Assembly (NCBI RefSeq): GCF_001696455.1
Contig: NZ_MAUJ01000009.1
Coordinates: forward strand, 62,001 to 126,000
Direction of reading: 5' to 3'
Source of the DNA: Pseudoalteromonas luteoviolacea
Lineage (GTDB): Bacteria > Pseudomonadota > Gammaproteobacteria > Enterobacterales > Alteromonadaceae
Length of the DNA stretch: 64,000 nucleotides
A program made the translations under genes and the position numbers. The notes beneath the pieces were generated by a model. The model was not told the origin of the DNA. It saw only the letters and a program-made list of their open reading frames with translations, and did no database searches. Positions 18,177 through 26,543 of the stretch are shown here, piece by piece (within the stretch, counting starts at the first letter, position 1; the number at the start of each line of letters is the position of its first letter).

Positions 18177-18962
18177 ATGTCTGCAAATAACATAAGTCAA
18201 AAAGCTGAACTTGATGTGTTTTTAACTGCATTAGAAAATCATAAAATATTTAAAAACAAATACTTTTTACACTTAGCAGAAAATAAATGGAGCCCTGAAA
18301 GTTATGCATTATTTCGGGCAAACTTCTTTTATCGCACTGAGTTAACGGTAAAAGGAATTGCGCATGTTTGTGCAAGAGCCGCTGAAGTGAATGACATGGA
18401 TACATTAATCTTATTCTCTTATATTCTTGGCGAAGAAACAGGCATGGGTAATAAAGCCCACTGCCACGAAGTATTTATGGAAAATGCTTTAAATTTATTT
18501 GGTGGTATGGAGTTTGATTTACATCCCTTAAAAGTCATAGATGCTAAAAACAGTCGCTATATTTTACCTGAAACACTGGCTTATCGAGAGCGTGTAACAT
18601 CCCTTATTTCAAATAGTTACCAGCGAATGCTAGGCGTTGCCATGGCCCTTGAAACCCATGCAGATCACATGCTTACAGCCTTTAGAGAAGGATTTCGTTT
18701 AACCCGTGAACACCTCGACAAAGAGCAATACTTAAACAAGGTTGAAATCTATTTTAATGCACATGTAGACAATGGCGTAGAAGAGCGCCATGCCGAAGAT
18801 GCCCGTCAATGTGTGATCAACAATTGTCAATCACAGAGCGACCTTAACGAAATTATGTTTGGTGCCAATGAAATGCTCAAAGTGCAAGAAGAGATGTGGG
18901 AAGCGATGTATGAAAAAACGTTGCAATTAGAAGCCCAAGAGCAAGGAGAGGTGTATGCATAA
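18177..18962 (+). CDS. Haem-oxygenase-like di-iron oxidase (HDO; iron-containing redox enzyme)
   Basis: 261 residues. The sequence fits the HDO superfamily (relatives: CADD, UndA, BesC, SznF central domain), all-helical enzymes that use an unstable di-iron centre for oxidative C-C cleavage or N-oxidation. The six expected ligands can be assigned: E87 and H95 (GEETGMGNKAHCHEVF), E159 (MALETHADHML), then H196, E202 and H205 (HVDNGVEERHAEDA). The last triad is spaced H-x5-E-x2-H where many relatives have H-x3-D-x2-H, a notable variation. First gene of a six-gene operon. It overlaps the aminotransferase gene by 8 bases. Substrate unknown; an amino acid or its derivative is likely given the neighbour. 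Confidence 0.78.
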   Translation: MSANNISQKAELDVFLTALENHKIFKNKYFLHLAENKWSPESYALFRANFFYRTELTVKGIAHVCARAAEVNDMDTLILFSYILGEETGMGNKAHCHEVFMENALNLFGGMEFDLHPLKVIDAKNSRYILPETLAYRERVTSLISNSYQRMLGVAMALETHADHMLTAFREGFRLTREHLDKEQYLNKVEIYFNAHVDNGVEERHAEDARQCVINNCQSQSDLNEIMFGANEMLKVQEEMWEAMYEKTLQLEAQEQGEVYA

Positions 18963-20226
18963 CTCAGTATTTTCTCAAACTTCGCTTGCGCTTAGAGATT
19001 CAATCACCCATGGGACGAAAGCCAAAATAGCCAGTATTAACGCCAACTCCGAGCAGCAAGTGATCGACCTTAGCATTGGCACGCTAGACGATATGGCTGA
19101 TAAACGCATTGACGATGCGGTCATCAACTTCATAAAAAATGATGCCCGTGCAATTCACGAATTTGCGCCAGTAACCGGGTTTGCATTTTTGCGCGAGTCC
19201 ATCAGTGAGCGAGTATTTCGCTTGCGCGGCTTGCGATATTCACCTACTGATGAAGTCATGGTCACACCGGGCGGTATTAAAGGTGCCATTACGGTTGCGT
19301 TTCATACCCTACTCAACCCACAAGATGAAGTCATTGTTCCTTTGCCGAACTGGCCGCACTATGCGGATATGCTCGCGCTGCATGACGCAACGATGGTCCC
19401 TGTATTGGTCGATGATTTTTATCAGCAAGGTCTACAACCTGCACAATTAGAAGCTGCCATTACCGATCAAACTAAAATGATAATCCTAGGCGATTGCGTT
19501 AATCCCTCTGGCAAAATTTACTCATACAAAGAACAGTGTAAATTGGCCGATGTGATCGCCAAACATAATATTGAGCGTGCCAAGCGCGACCTGCCTGCAA
19601 TTCAAGTATTGTTTGATTGTCCTTATGAGTCACATATCTTAGACGGTCCAGATACCATTTCTGCCTACACATTTACCGACAAAGATCACACCCAATATGC
19701 ACTAAGAGACTGTACGACGATTGTCACAGGCCCAGGCAAAACATATGGCATGCACGGCGATAGAGCCGGCTATATCTGCGCACCCGCTCATTTGGTGTCT
19801 ATGATGGCCCGCGTACAGGTGAATCTTAATTCATTTGCCGCCACCTATGCACAGGTGGCAACGAATGAAGCAATGCAAGCTTACATGGATGAAGTCGCTC
19901 ACCAACGTGCCATCGATTCTAGAGCAAACTTGCAAAACTATACGGATCTGCTCAATGCCATTGAGGGTGTCGTTGCGCCAGTACCACAAGGGGGCTTTTT
20001 CATTTTTGTCGACTTATCAAGCTATGGAGACAAAATGACAGCAGCGGGGTTTGACACCGCACAAGCCTTTATCTTAGAAAAAGCCAAAGTGGCCTCTATC
20101 GGGGGTATGCACTTCGCTGAGGGGTGTGAGCAACTACGACATTTTATTCGTATGAACTGCGGCCGAACTAAGGCAACTCTTGAAGAAGCAGCCAGCCGTA
20201 TCAGGCAGGCGCTCGAGAGCTTATAG
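18955..20226 (+). CDS. Class I/II PLP-dependent aminotransferase
   Basis: 423 residues, fold-type I. Schiff-base lysine K262 in GPGKTYGMHGDRAGY. Other cofactor residues are visible: N183 (VNPSGK), D221 and Y224 (LFDCPYES), R270. A substrate-carboxylate arginine candidate lies in FIRMNCGRT near the C-terminus. The overall plan is like aspartate aminotransferase, but HEFAPVTGFAFLRESI is a non-standard version of the substrate loop. The ATG overlaps the HDO stop, so the two are translationally coupled and probably act on the same or successive substrates. Confidence 0.85.
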   Translation: MHNSVFSQTSLALRDSITHGTKAKIASINANSEQQVIDLSIGTLDDMADKRIDDAVINFIKNDARAIHEFAPVTGFAFLRESISERVFRLRGLRYSPTDEVMVTPGGIKGAITVAFHTLLNPQDEVIVPLPNWPHYADMLALHDATMVPVLVDDFYQQGLQPAQLEAAITDQTKMIILGDCVNPSGKIYSYKEQCKLADVIAKHNIERAKRDLPAIQVLFDCPYESHILDGPDTISAYTFTDKDHTQYALRDCTTIVTGPGKTYGMHGDRAGYICAPAHLVSMMARVQVNLNSFAATYAQVATNEAMQAYMDEVAHQRAIDSRANLQNYTDLLNAIEGVVAPVPQGGFFIFVDLSSYGDKMTAAGFDTAQAFILEKAKVASIGGMHFAEGCEQLRHFIRMNCGRTKATLEEAASRIRQALESL

Positions 20227-20232
20227 TCTGTA

Positions 20233-20253
20233 TGGCCCGGCTTTGCTGGGCCA
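20233..20253 (+). other. Strong hairpin inside the HDO operon
   Basis: TGGCCCGGC and GCTGGGCCA pair over 9 bases (one G-U) around a TTT loop, between the aminotransferase stop and the FAD-enzyme ribosome site. It is followed by AGATAAGG, not by a T-run, so it is not a standard terminator. It may be an RNA processing or mRNA-stability element that sets different expression for the first two genes and the last four. Confidence 0.6.
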
Positions 20254-20270
20254 GATAAGGAAATAAAACC

Positions 20271-22010
20271 ATGCTAAGTAAAAACATAATTAAGTTTTGC
20301 ATCGTGGGGACTGGCTTTTCGGGGACTGCGGCGTTAGTACACCTAGTGAAACAGCTCATCGCGTCTAAACTAGATTGTCGTCATATTGAACTGGTCACTA
20401 TTGAGCAACGTAAAAGCAATGGACCCGGCCACCCCTATTGCAATGAAGAGCTACTCCCCACGCATTTGTGTAATAATCAAACTTACATGATGGCGCTATT
20501 TGATAATGACTTTTATGACTGGCTATGTGAGCAACGGATGGAGTTGGCCAAGCAAGTACCTGATCTCATTCAAGTGACTCACCCAGACCTAGAAGACCTT
20601 ACACTTTGGCAACCCGACCAAGATGCCTTTTACCCACGTGCGCTGTTTGGACGATACCTCAATGCCCGTTTCACGCAGTACTGTCGTGTCGCTCAAGAAA
20701 ATGGCATAAGACTGCGTCACTTCAATGACTGCCAAGTGCTCGATGGCCAATCAACAGCGGCGGGATTTGCACTCCAATTTCGCCCAGCCGCCAGCTTGAA
20801 TACGACCTCGCTCGTGTTCGACAAGGTCTTACTGGCAACGGGCCATTGGAATAGTATAAAACAGAGCCAATATGATGACCGTGTACTTACCTCACCCTAT
20901 CCGTATTCAAGACTAAATGCTTGGCTAACGAAACAGCAGCAGCGAGACGAAAAAACAGCACAACACATTTGCATTAAAGGTATGGGACCAAGCGGAATTG
21001 ACGCCATTTTATCGTTAGTGGAGTCAGGGCAATTTAGTCATAATGCGCAGGGTGATGTCACCGCATTTGTCGCCGATGAATACACAGCTAAGCTAAAACT
21101 CTGCGCACTAAGTCGCTGCGGCTTTTTCCCTGCGGTACGTGATAAACGCATTGAACACCAGTTTAAATACCTGACAGAGGAGACATTCTTCGATCTAGAG
21201 CAAAAACAGGGAAAGCGCCTCACGTTAGATGACATCTTGCTACTCATTGATAAAGAGCTCAAAGGTGCTTCAAATGGGGCGATTGGTTGGCATGACGTCG
21301 CTCACCCTCCTTTTGACTCAGCACTGGAAAAGCTCAAGTACGATGCCTCTTTACCTAGAGATAACGCACTGATCCACACCGTGTTGTTACGAGTAAGGCG
21401 CATGAAGTTTTATCGCTATTTAAACGCAGATGAAAAGCAGCGATATGACAGCGAACTCGACACCCACTTTATCCGCACAGCGGTGCCCATCCCGCTGCTC
21501 AATGCCCAAAAATTGATCGCGCTGTTTGAAGCTGGCATATTGTCTAGCTGTCAGCTTGGTTATGAGCTCAAGGATGCGATAAAAGTGACTAAAACAGACA
21601 TAGTGGTTACGTATGGGCAGCCCCAAAAGCAACGTCGTGCAGATGGCCTTATATTGGCAGCCGGACAGAGCTTTAAACTCGCGCACCACCCAGACAACTT
21701 AGTCAAATCACTCATTGCACGAGGAGAGTTGCGCCCGCACACTGAACAAAATTACCAAACAGGTGGAATTCAGTTACAGGGGCATGAGTCCTACTGTGCT
21801 ATGCGGATTAATCCAAATACTCAGCAAGTGGAGGTATCGCCCTACTTATCGTCCTTTGGTGTACTTACTCGCTATTGGCAAAACGAGCGTAACTTTGCAG
21901 CTGCTTTTGTAGAGGCCGCGCAAAGTGTCGCCCATGACTGGGTCAATCATATTTACCAACATACGACGTCACAACATTCGCGCACAGATCAAGATAAGGT
22001 CCATGCCTAA
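20271..22010 (+). CDS. FAD/NAD(P)-binding oxidoreductase (PF13454 type)
   Basis: 579 residues. The N-terminal Rossmann motif VGTGFSG (residues 12-18) binds FAD. GPGHPY at 51-56 and the later GILTRYW-like and AAGQSFKLAHH segments are typical of the YdhS/PF13454 family. A second nucleotide-binding stretch, CIKGMGPSGIDAILSLVESG, suggests NAD(P)H use. Members are annotated as FAD-NAD(P)-binding proteins or likened to N-hydroxylating monooxygenases; few have known reactions. AAGGA lies before the ATG. In this operon it could oxygenate or oxidise the product of the HDO/aminotransferase pair. Confidence 0.8.
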   Translation: MLSKNIIKFCIVGTGFSGTAALVHLVKQLIASKLDCRHIELVTIEQRKSNGPGHPYCNEELLPTHLCNNQTYMMALFDNDFYDWLCEQRMELAKQVPDLIQVTHPDLEDLTLWQPDQDAFYPRALFGRYLNARFTQYCRVAQENGIRLRHFNDCQVLDGQSTAAGFALQFRPAASLNTTSLVFDKVLLATGHWNSIKQSQYDDRVLTSPYPYSRLNAWLTKQQQRDEKTAQHICIKGMGPSGIDAILSLVESGQFSHNAQGDVTAFVADEYTAKLKLCALSRCGFFPAVRDKRIEHQFKYLTEETFFDLEQKQGKRLTLDDILLLIDKELKGASNGAIGWHDVAHPPFDSALEKLKYDASLPRDNALIHTVLLRVRRMKFYRYLNADEKQRYDSELDTHFIRTAVPIPLLNAQKLIALFEAGILSSCQLGYELKDAIKVTKTDIVVTYGQPQKQRRADGLILAAGQSFKLAHHPDNLVKSLIARGELRPHTEQNYQTGGIQLQGHESYCAMRINPNTQQVEVSPYLSSFGVLTRYWQNERNFAAAFVEAAQSVAHDWVNHIYQHTTSQHSRTDQDKVHA

Positions 22011-22031
22011 CCGCACGACAAGGAGCAAACA

Positions 22032-22562
22032 ATGGAAATGAAAGAGTTTTACTATGAAAATGGCATTCGCGTCAGCTTATTTAATTTAGATCATAGAGCT
22101 GTTCCCTACCATTTTCACCAATCTGTATCCGACATGATTTATTGCGCTAAAGGTGCCATAAACATTGAACTGCCAGATAAACATCAAATATACCATGTAC
22201 CACTTGGCGAAGTGTTTCAGATCCCCTCCAAGCTAAAACATCGCTTCGCCAACGCGATGGAGCCGGGCATGCCGAGTCGCTACGTCCTCATGCAACTGGG
22301 CGAATTCGATATCGAGTTTGTCAAAAACAACAAAAAAATGGATGCGCTACTAGAAGGTGCAACCCATTTTGATTATCAACAAACCGATGTTTATATCGAG
22401 AACCGCAAGCAAGATATTCTCGCCTTGGTCGAGCAGTTCGCGGCAAATAAACCCGAGGTTCTCGATGAAGAAGAGCTTAATGATGTACTTACTGCCTTAA
22501 AGCTGTTTGCAACACAGGGCGTCGAGGCACGCTTTCCTGAAAATACACTAGAGAGCGCTTAA
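22032..22562 (+). CDS. Cupin-domain protein
   Basis: 176 residues. The first 110 form a cupin barrel: motif 1 VPYHFHQSVSDMIYCAKGAI supplies H27, H29 and an acidic D34, and motif 2 includes FQIPSKLKHRFAN. The remaining 60 residues are helical and charged. Cupins bind a metal and act as dioxygenases, isomerases or ligand sensors. With no HTH it is more likely an enzyme or metal-dependent cyclase in the pathway. An AAGGAG site precedes the ATG, and its TAA overlaps the next ATG as TAATG. Confidence 0.8.
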   Translation: MEMKEFYYENGIRVSLFNLDHRAVPYHFHQSVSDMIYCAKGAINIELPDKHQIYHVPLGEVFQIPSKLKHRFANAMEPGMPSRYVLMQLGEFDIEFVKNNKKMDALLEGATHFDYQQTDVYIENRKQDILALVEQFAANKPEVLDEEELNDVLTALKLFATQGVEARFPENTLESA

Positions 22563-23317
22563 TGGAGTATACCAACTTAACCATCGCCATTATTGTCGGG
22601 GTGTTTGGGTTTGCTGGGTTGGTAAAAGGGGTGGTGGGGCTCGGCCTTCCCCCCATTGTACTGGGCCTGCTGACAGCCATCATTGGGATCCATCCGGCAA
22701 TGGCGCTGGTCGCGCTACCCGCCTTTATCACCAATATCGTGCAAGCAATCAGTGGCCAGTACTGGCGTACTTTGTGGCAAACACAGCGGCTCTTCTTCTT
22801 TTTTGCGACCGTTTCAGTCGCACTGGGCTGCCTGCTGACGCAATTCATTGAGCAGGCATATATGTCACTCCTTTTGGGCGTTTTGTTGATCTGCTATGGC
22901 AGCCTAGGCATTCTAAAGTTTAAGCCACATATTCGTGTATCTTGGCAACCGCGTGCTGGGATGCTACTCGGTGTGTGCAATGGTGTGTTCACCGGTTTAA
23001 CAGGGTCTTCAGCCGTGCCCGGTGTATTTTATTTACAGGCCATTGGGCTACCCAAAGAAAAACTCATTCAAGCTATGGGAATTTTATTCACATGTTCATC
23101 GCTCGGACTCAGTATTGGCTTGATCTGGCAAGGGATTTTGACGCCGACCACCAGCGCCTTATCGGTTGTCGCGCTATTACCAGCAACAATATTTATGTAT
23201 CTGGGGGCAAAGTTGCGAAAGCGCATTTCCGTGGCCTTGTTTCAACGAATTTTTTACTCAGCGCTGACGTTGCTCGGCGCGTATGTGATCGTTAAAAACA
23301 GCGCCCTAATTGTTTAA
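22562..23317 (+). CDS. TauE/SafE-family membrane exporter
   Basis: 251 residues with about eight membrane helices. The family repeat appears twice, as FAGLVKGVVGLGLPPIVLGLL and GVFTGLTGSSAVPGVFYLQAIGL. TauE/SafE proteins move small anions, often sulfur-containing acids (sulfite, sulfoacetate), across the inner membrane. Translational coupling to the cupin gene (TAATG overlap) places it in the pathway, as exporter of the product or importer of the substrate. This hints that the small molecule is an acid, perhaps with sulfur; that is inference. Confidence 0.88.
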   Translation: MEYTNLTIAIIVGVFGFAGLVKGVVGLGLPPIVLGLLTAIIGIHPAMALVALPAFITNIVQAISGQYWRTLWQTQRLFFFFATVSVALGCLLTQFIEQAYMSLLLGVLLICYGSLGILKFKPHIRVSWQPRAGMLLGVCNGVFTGLTGSSAVPGVFYLQAIGLPKEKLIQAMGILFTCSSLGLSIGLIWQGILTPTTSALSVVALLPATIFMYLGAKLRKRISVALFQRIFYSALTLLGAYVIVKNSALIV

Positions 23318-23335
23318 CTCACAAGGAGTGACACT

Positions 23336-23920
23336 ATGCTAAATAACCACTTAACACAGTTATTATCAGAGCTTGCTAAACTTGGAGAAGAAAATGATGC
23401 CAAAGCGTCAAATAAACAGTCTAAATACCTCAATATCACCCATGATACCGGCGAGTTTTTGGCTTTTTTAATCAAAGCCAGTAATACGCGGCGTATTCTA
23501 GAGCTGGGCACATCGAATGGTTACTCTACACTGTGGATGGCCAGCGCACTACCCTTTAATGGCCACATTACCACCATCGAAGGGCATGAGCACAAGCACC
23601 AACAAGCCCGTAGTAACTTCGAAAAAGCGAACCTCGATGTACAAATCCACAGTGTGCTTGGCGATATATCAACGACATTAAAACAATTAGAGACCCGCTA
23701 TGACTTAGTATTTTTCGATGCAGATCGCGCCATTTATATGGATATAATCGCCAATATTGAACAATTACTTGTGCCTGGAGGCATCATTGTTTGTGACAAT
23801 GCAACATCTCACCCTCAAGAGCTTAAGGACTTTATGCACTACCTTAGCCAAAGCCCACACTACACCACGGCCCTAATACCAGTGGGAAAAGGTGAATTTG
23901 TCGCACACAAAGCATCGTAG
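23336..23920 (+). CDS. Small class I SAM-dependent O-methyltransferase-like protein
   Basis: 194 residues. SAM motif I is RILELGTSNGYSTLWMA (residues 53-69). The acidic loop LVFFDADRAIY (D128, D130) and GGIIVCDNATSH resemble the metal-dependent catechol/caffeoyl-CoA O-methyltransferase family. An AAGGAG site precedes the ATG. As the last gene of the operon it may methylate the final product or a toxic intermediate. It lacks a membrane segment, so it is cytosolic. Confidence 0.85.
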   Translation: MLNNHLTQLLSELAKLGEENDAKASNKQSKYLNITHDTGEFLAFLIKASNTRRILELGTSNGYSTLWMASALPFNGHITTIEGHEHKHQQARSNFEKANLDVQIHSVLGDISTTLKQLETRYDLVFFDADRAIYMDIIANIEQLLVPGGIIVCDNATSHPQELKDFMHYLSQSPHYTTALIPVGKGEFVAHKAS

Positions 23921-23928
23921 TCGGCTGA

Positions 23929-24147
23929 TTACTTCCAGCCCATTTTCCACGCTGTGGGGTCTTTAAGGTCGCGCCAATTTATATCTTGCTCGCGGTGAGT
24001 CATCACAGCCTCGATAATGCACTCGGTGACACGCCCCTCCTCATCAAACTCCACACTGGTGACAATAAAGTGCTTTTCTTTGTGTATAGGGGTGACCGAT
24101 GTCCATTTGCTATTCAGTAATTTTTTAGGCGTGATGGCATGCTGCAT
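23929..24147 (-). CDS. TIGR02450-family small Trp-rich protein
   Basis: 72 residues matching the TIGR02450 pattern: PKKLLNSKWTSVTPIHKEKHFIVT, then EVTECIIEAVMTHRE-type middle and INWRDLKDPTAWKMGWK at the end, with four tryptophans. This family is widespread in marine gammaproteobacteria and has no assigned function. It is cytosolic. It lies 8 bases beyond the stop of the HDO operon's last gene, on the opposite strand. Confidence 0.9.
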   Translation of the reverse strand: MQHAITPKKLLNSKWTSVTPIHKEKHFIVTSVEFDEEGRVTECIIEAVMTHREQDINWRDLKDPTAWKMGWK

Positions 24148-24217
24148 ACGAATGTCTACTTACTTTTTTAACCTGTTACGTGCAAAACCCACGATGCGAT
24201 CATCACTTTCGTGTTGG

Positions 24218-24243
24218 GATAGGGGATTTCCCCCCTATCTTTT
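24218..24243 (+). terminator. Rho-independent terminator (plus-strand orientation)
   Basis: GATAGGGG and CCCCTATC form an 8-base GC-rich stem around a 6-base loop, followed by TTTTG. The T-run is on the plus strand, so it would stop transcripts of the HDO operon that run on through the antisense of the Trp-rich gene. The same stem lies directly after the chemoreceptor stop on the other strand. Confidence 0.7.
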
Positions 24244-24244
24244 G

Positions 24245-26236
24245 TTAACGCGCCGATTGACTCACCGAATACTGCGCAATCAGTTTGTCCATGACTTTGG
24301 CCGCACTTGCAATGTCAGTCGCTGCCACGCTGATCTGTTCCGCACCGGTGACATTTTCTGTCGCCTTTTGGAAAATCGCGGTGATATTCTGGCTCACTTC
24401 GTCAATGGCATTGCTTTGCTGCTGAGTATTGCTTGAAACGGATTCTGTCACGAGTTCTACTTGCTGCGCCTGCTCTACGATTTGCTCGAGTGCTTGCTTA
24501 ATGGCCTCAGCCCGCTGTGCCGCTTCCAACGCATTCTCTTTGCCTTGGGTGATCACACTCGATGCTTCAGATGAACTCGTTTGCAGCTCTGAAACCAATG
24601 CGGAAATTTCTTCTGTAGATTTTTGGGTCCGGCTGGCCAAACTGCGCACCTCATCAGCAACCACCGCAAAACCTCTGCCCTGCTCACCCGCTCGAGCAGC
24701 CTCAATCGCGGCATTCAATGCCAATAAGTTAGTTTGCTCTGCGATACTCTTGATCATCTCCACCATAGACGAAATGCTGCCCACGCGCTCGTTCAGCGCA
24801 TCGACAGTGGTTGCAGAGCGCGCCATGTCATCGGACGCCTGCTGAATAACCTGCACCGCATCCGCAACCACTTGCTGCCCTTGCAAAGACTCCTGCGTGA
24901 CGGTTTTAGCCGCTGCGGCATTTTCATTCATGGAGTTTGCAATCACCTGAATATTGGCGCTCATTTGCTCAGATGCCGAAGCTATCGTCTGTATGCCCGT
25001 CTGCTGACTTATCAAGTTTTCTTGGCTCTGTTGGATAGCCGCTGCCGTTTCTTGAGATGAGCCTGCAATCTGCGCTGATACCCTGGCAAACTCCACCAAG
25101 TCATCTTCAAATTGCTTCGTTAAATTATTAATGTTCAGGGCTGAACTACCTAAATCATCTTTGGAGATCACATCTATCTCATGGCCCAAGTTTTTATGTA
25201 AGCGCGCGATATCAATGCCCTCAGCAATCATGCTCGATTGACGACGACGCAGTCGAATCGCAAAGAATAATGCAGCGGTCACCACCAGCCCGATCACCAA
25301 TATTATCAGCTCAATGACCAATACAAGTACCGCCTGCTGCTGAATTTTAATCGCTGTTTCATCCACCAAGTTGAGCGCTTTTTCTTCTGCTTCTTTTAGT
25401 ATGTTGATGCGATCCGTTGCCGCCCTGAACCACGCCTCCGCATCGAGTCCAAACTCAGCGTTTTTATCGGCTACACCTCGGCGAAATCGCTCAACTTCAC
25501 GCATTGATGGGTTATCTAATGCCTGTTCGAACATCCGTTTCATGACCAACGGCGATGCCTCCAGTGCCTCATCAAGATAGACCTCTTGCTTGGTTATCAA
25601 GGCCACGTATTTTTCTTTAAGCGCAGGTGTGAAGCTGTCTCGGCTAAGTACGTTCGACAAGACCGCCCGCTCTATGCCCGCAGATTCTTTTGCACTAGAA
25701 AAGTTATAAATGGCCACCAACTCTGAGGCGGTGGTGTGGTCGTTACTTAATCGCGATGCGGTGATCACGATATGCAGCGCTTTGAGGTTAATATCGGTGT
25801 AGTACTTTAGCGCTTCAGAAAGGGGGATAGACAGGTTGTCAACTTGCCCACGCACCGTGGCTAGGCGGCTGAACTTACGCTCAAACTCATCGAGTTCTTT
25901 GGCCATTTCGGACATCAAATCCCAGTGTTTTTGTTTTTCTTTTAAAGACGCTAAAAGCCTATCTGTTTGATTGCGCTGTTGGCGCAAGTTGTCTCTAAAC
26001 TTTGCTCCCTTTGAACCTATAAAGCCCGCGGATGCCCCGCGCTCCTTTTGCGTTTCATGGATCACGCTCAGCACGGCATGACTTAAAAACGCATTATATT
26101 CTGCATCATAAGCGTCATTCATCCGCTTCGCCGACACAGATACATCATAAAAAATCACCGCTCCTAGCAGTAAGCACGGTAGTAACACAACGGTAGTCAT
26201 ATGACTAGATACGTATCGAGCAATTGCTTGTAACAT
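24245..26236 (-). CDS. Methyl-accepting chemotaxis protein with NIT sensor domain
   Basis: About 663 residues from the ATG at 26236 (a GTG codon precedes it). A membrane helix lies at about 15-33. A periplasmic NIT domain of about 260 residues follows (SVIHETQKERGASAGFIGSKG is the family opening), then a second helix near 310-335, a HAMP-like region and the cytoplasmic signalling domain with the hairpin tip EQTNLLALNAAIEAARAGEQGRGFAVVADEVR. NIT domains are linked to nitrate/nitrite sensing, so it may direct swimming to those ions. It stands alone with no che genes nearby. Confidence 0.92.
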   Translation of the reverse strand: MLQAIARYVSSHMTTVVLLPCLLLGAVIFYDVSVSAKRMNDAYDAEYNAFLSHAVLSVIHETQKERGASAGFIGSKGAKFRDNLRQQRNQTDRLLASLKEKQKHWDLMSEMAKELDEFERKFSRLATVRGQVDNLSIPLSEALKYYTDINLKALHIVITASRLSNDHTTASELVAIYNFSSAKESAGIERAVLSNVLSRDSFTPALKEKYVALITKQEVYLDEALEASPLVMKRMFEQALDNPSMREVERFRRGVADKNAEFGLDAEAWFRAATDRINILKEAEEKALNLVDETAIKIQQQAVLVLVIELIILVIGLVVTAALFFAIRLRRRQSSMIAEGIDIARLHKNLGHEIDVISKDDLGSSALNINNLTKQFEDDLVEFARVSAQIAGSSQETAAAIQQSQENLISQQTGIQTIASASEQMSANIQVIANSMNENAAAAKTVTQESLQGQQVVADAVQVIQQASDDMARSATTVDALNERVGSISSMVEMIKSIAEQTNLLALNAAIEAARAGEQGRGFAVVADEVRSLASRTQKSTEEISALVSELQTSSSEASSVITQGKENALEAAQRAEAIKQALEQIVEQAQQVELVTESVSSNTQQQSNAIDEVSQNITAIFQKATENVTGAEQISVAATDIASAAKVMDKLIAQYSVSQSAR

Positions 26237-26239
26237 CAC

Positions 26240-26543
26240 TGCACCACTATATTTTATTCAACACAACTTATACGACTGTAAATAATTTACAGCTCACACT
26301 CTTACAGAAAAAATTATTATTTTCTAGTTAAATAAATGAAAACACTAAAATAAATAACTAAAACTTTTTTCCTATACCTAATTAAGGGAAAATATCGCCT
26401 TAATTTGGGTTTTTACTCTAAAAATGTAGACAATATTTTGTGCAGTGCTCGTGTAAAATGACTTTCATTACAGCGATACGATACAAGGCATATTTATGAT
26501 GTCTTCATCACCTTGCAAATATGCCCAATTATAGCCACTTTAT
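26240..26543. other. AT-rich gap with a long inverted repeat
   Basis: No gene is visible. GGCATATTT (26487-26495) and AAATATGCC (26517-26525) form a perfect 9-base inverted repeat, and its loop holds a smaller one (GATG/CATC). It lies just beyond the cellulase stop and may end or protect that transcript, though no T-run follows. The half nearer the chemoreceptor must carry its promoter. Confidence 0.5.

Noticed and set aside
18177..23920. Fragin/leudiazen-type diazeniumdiolate cluster
   Set aside because: Those clusters share an HDO and a cupin but also need an NRPS and an AurF-type N-oxygenase, both absent here.
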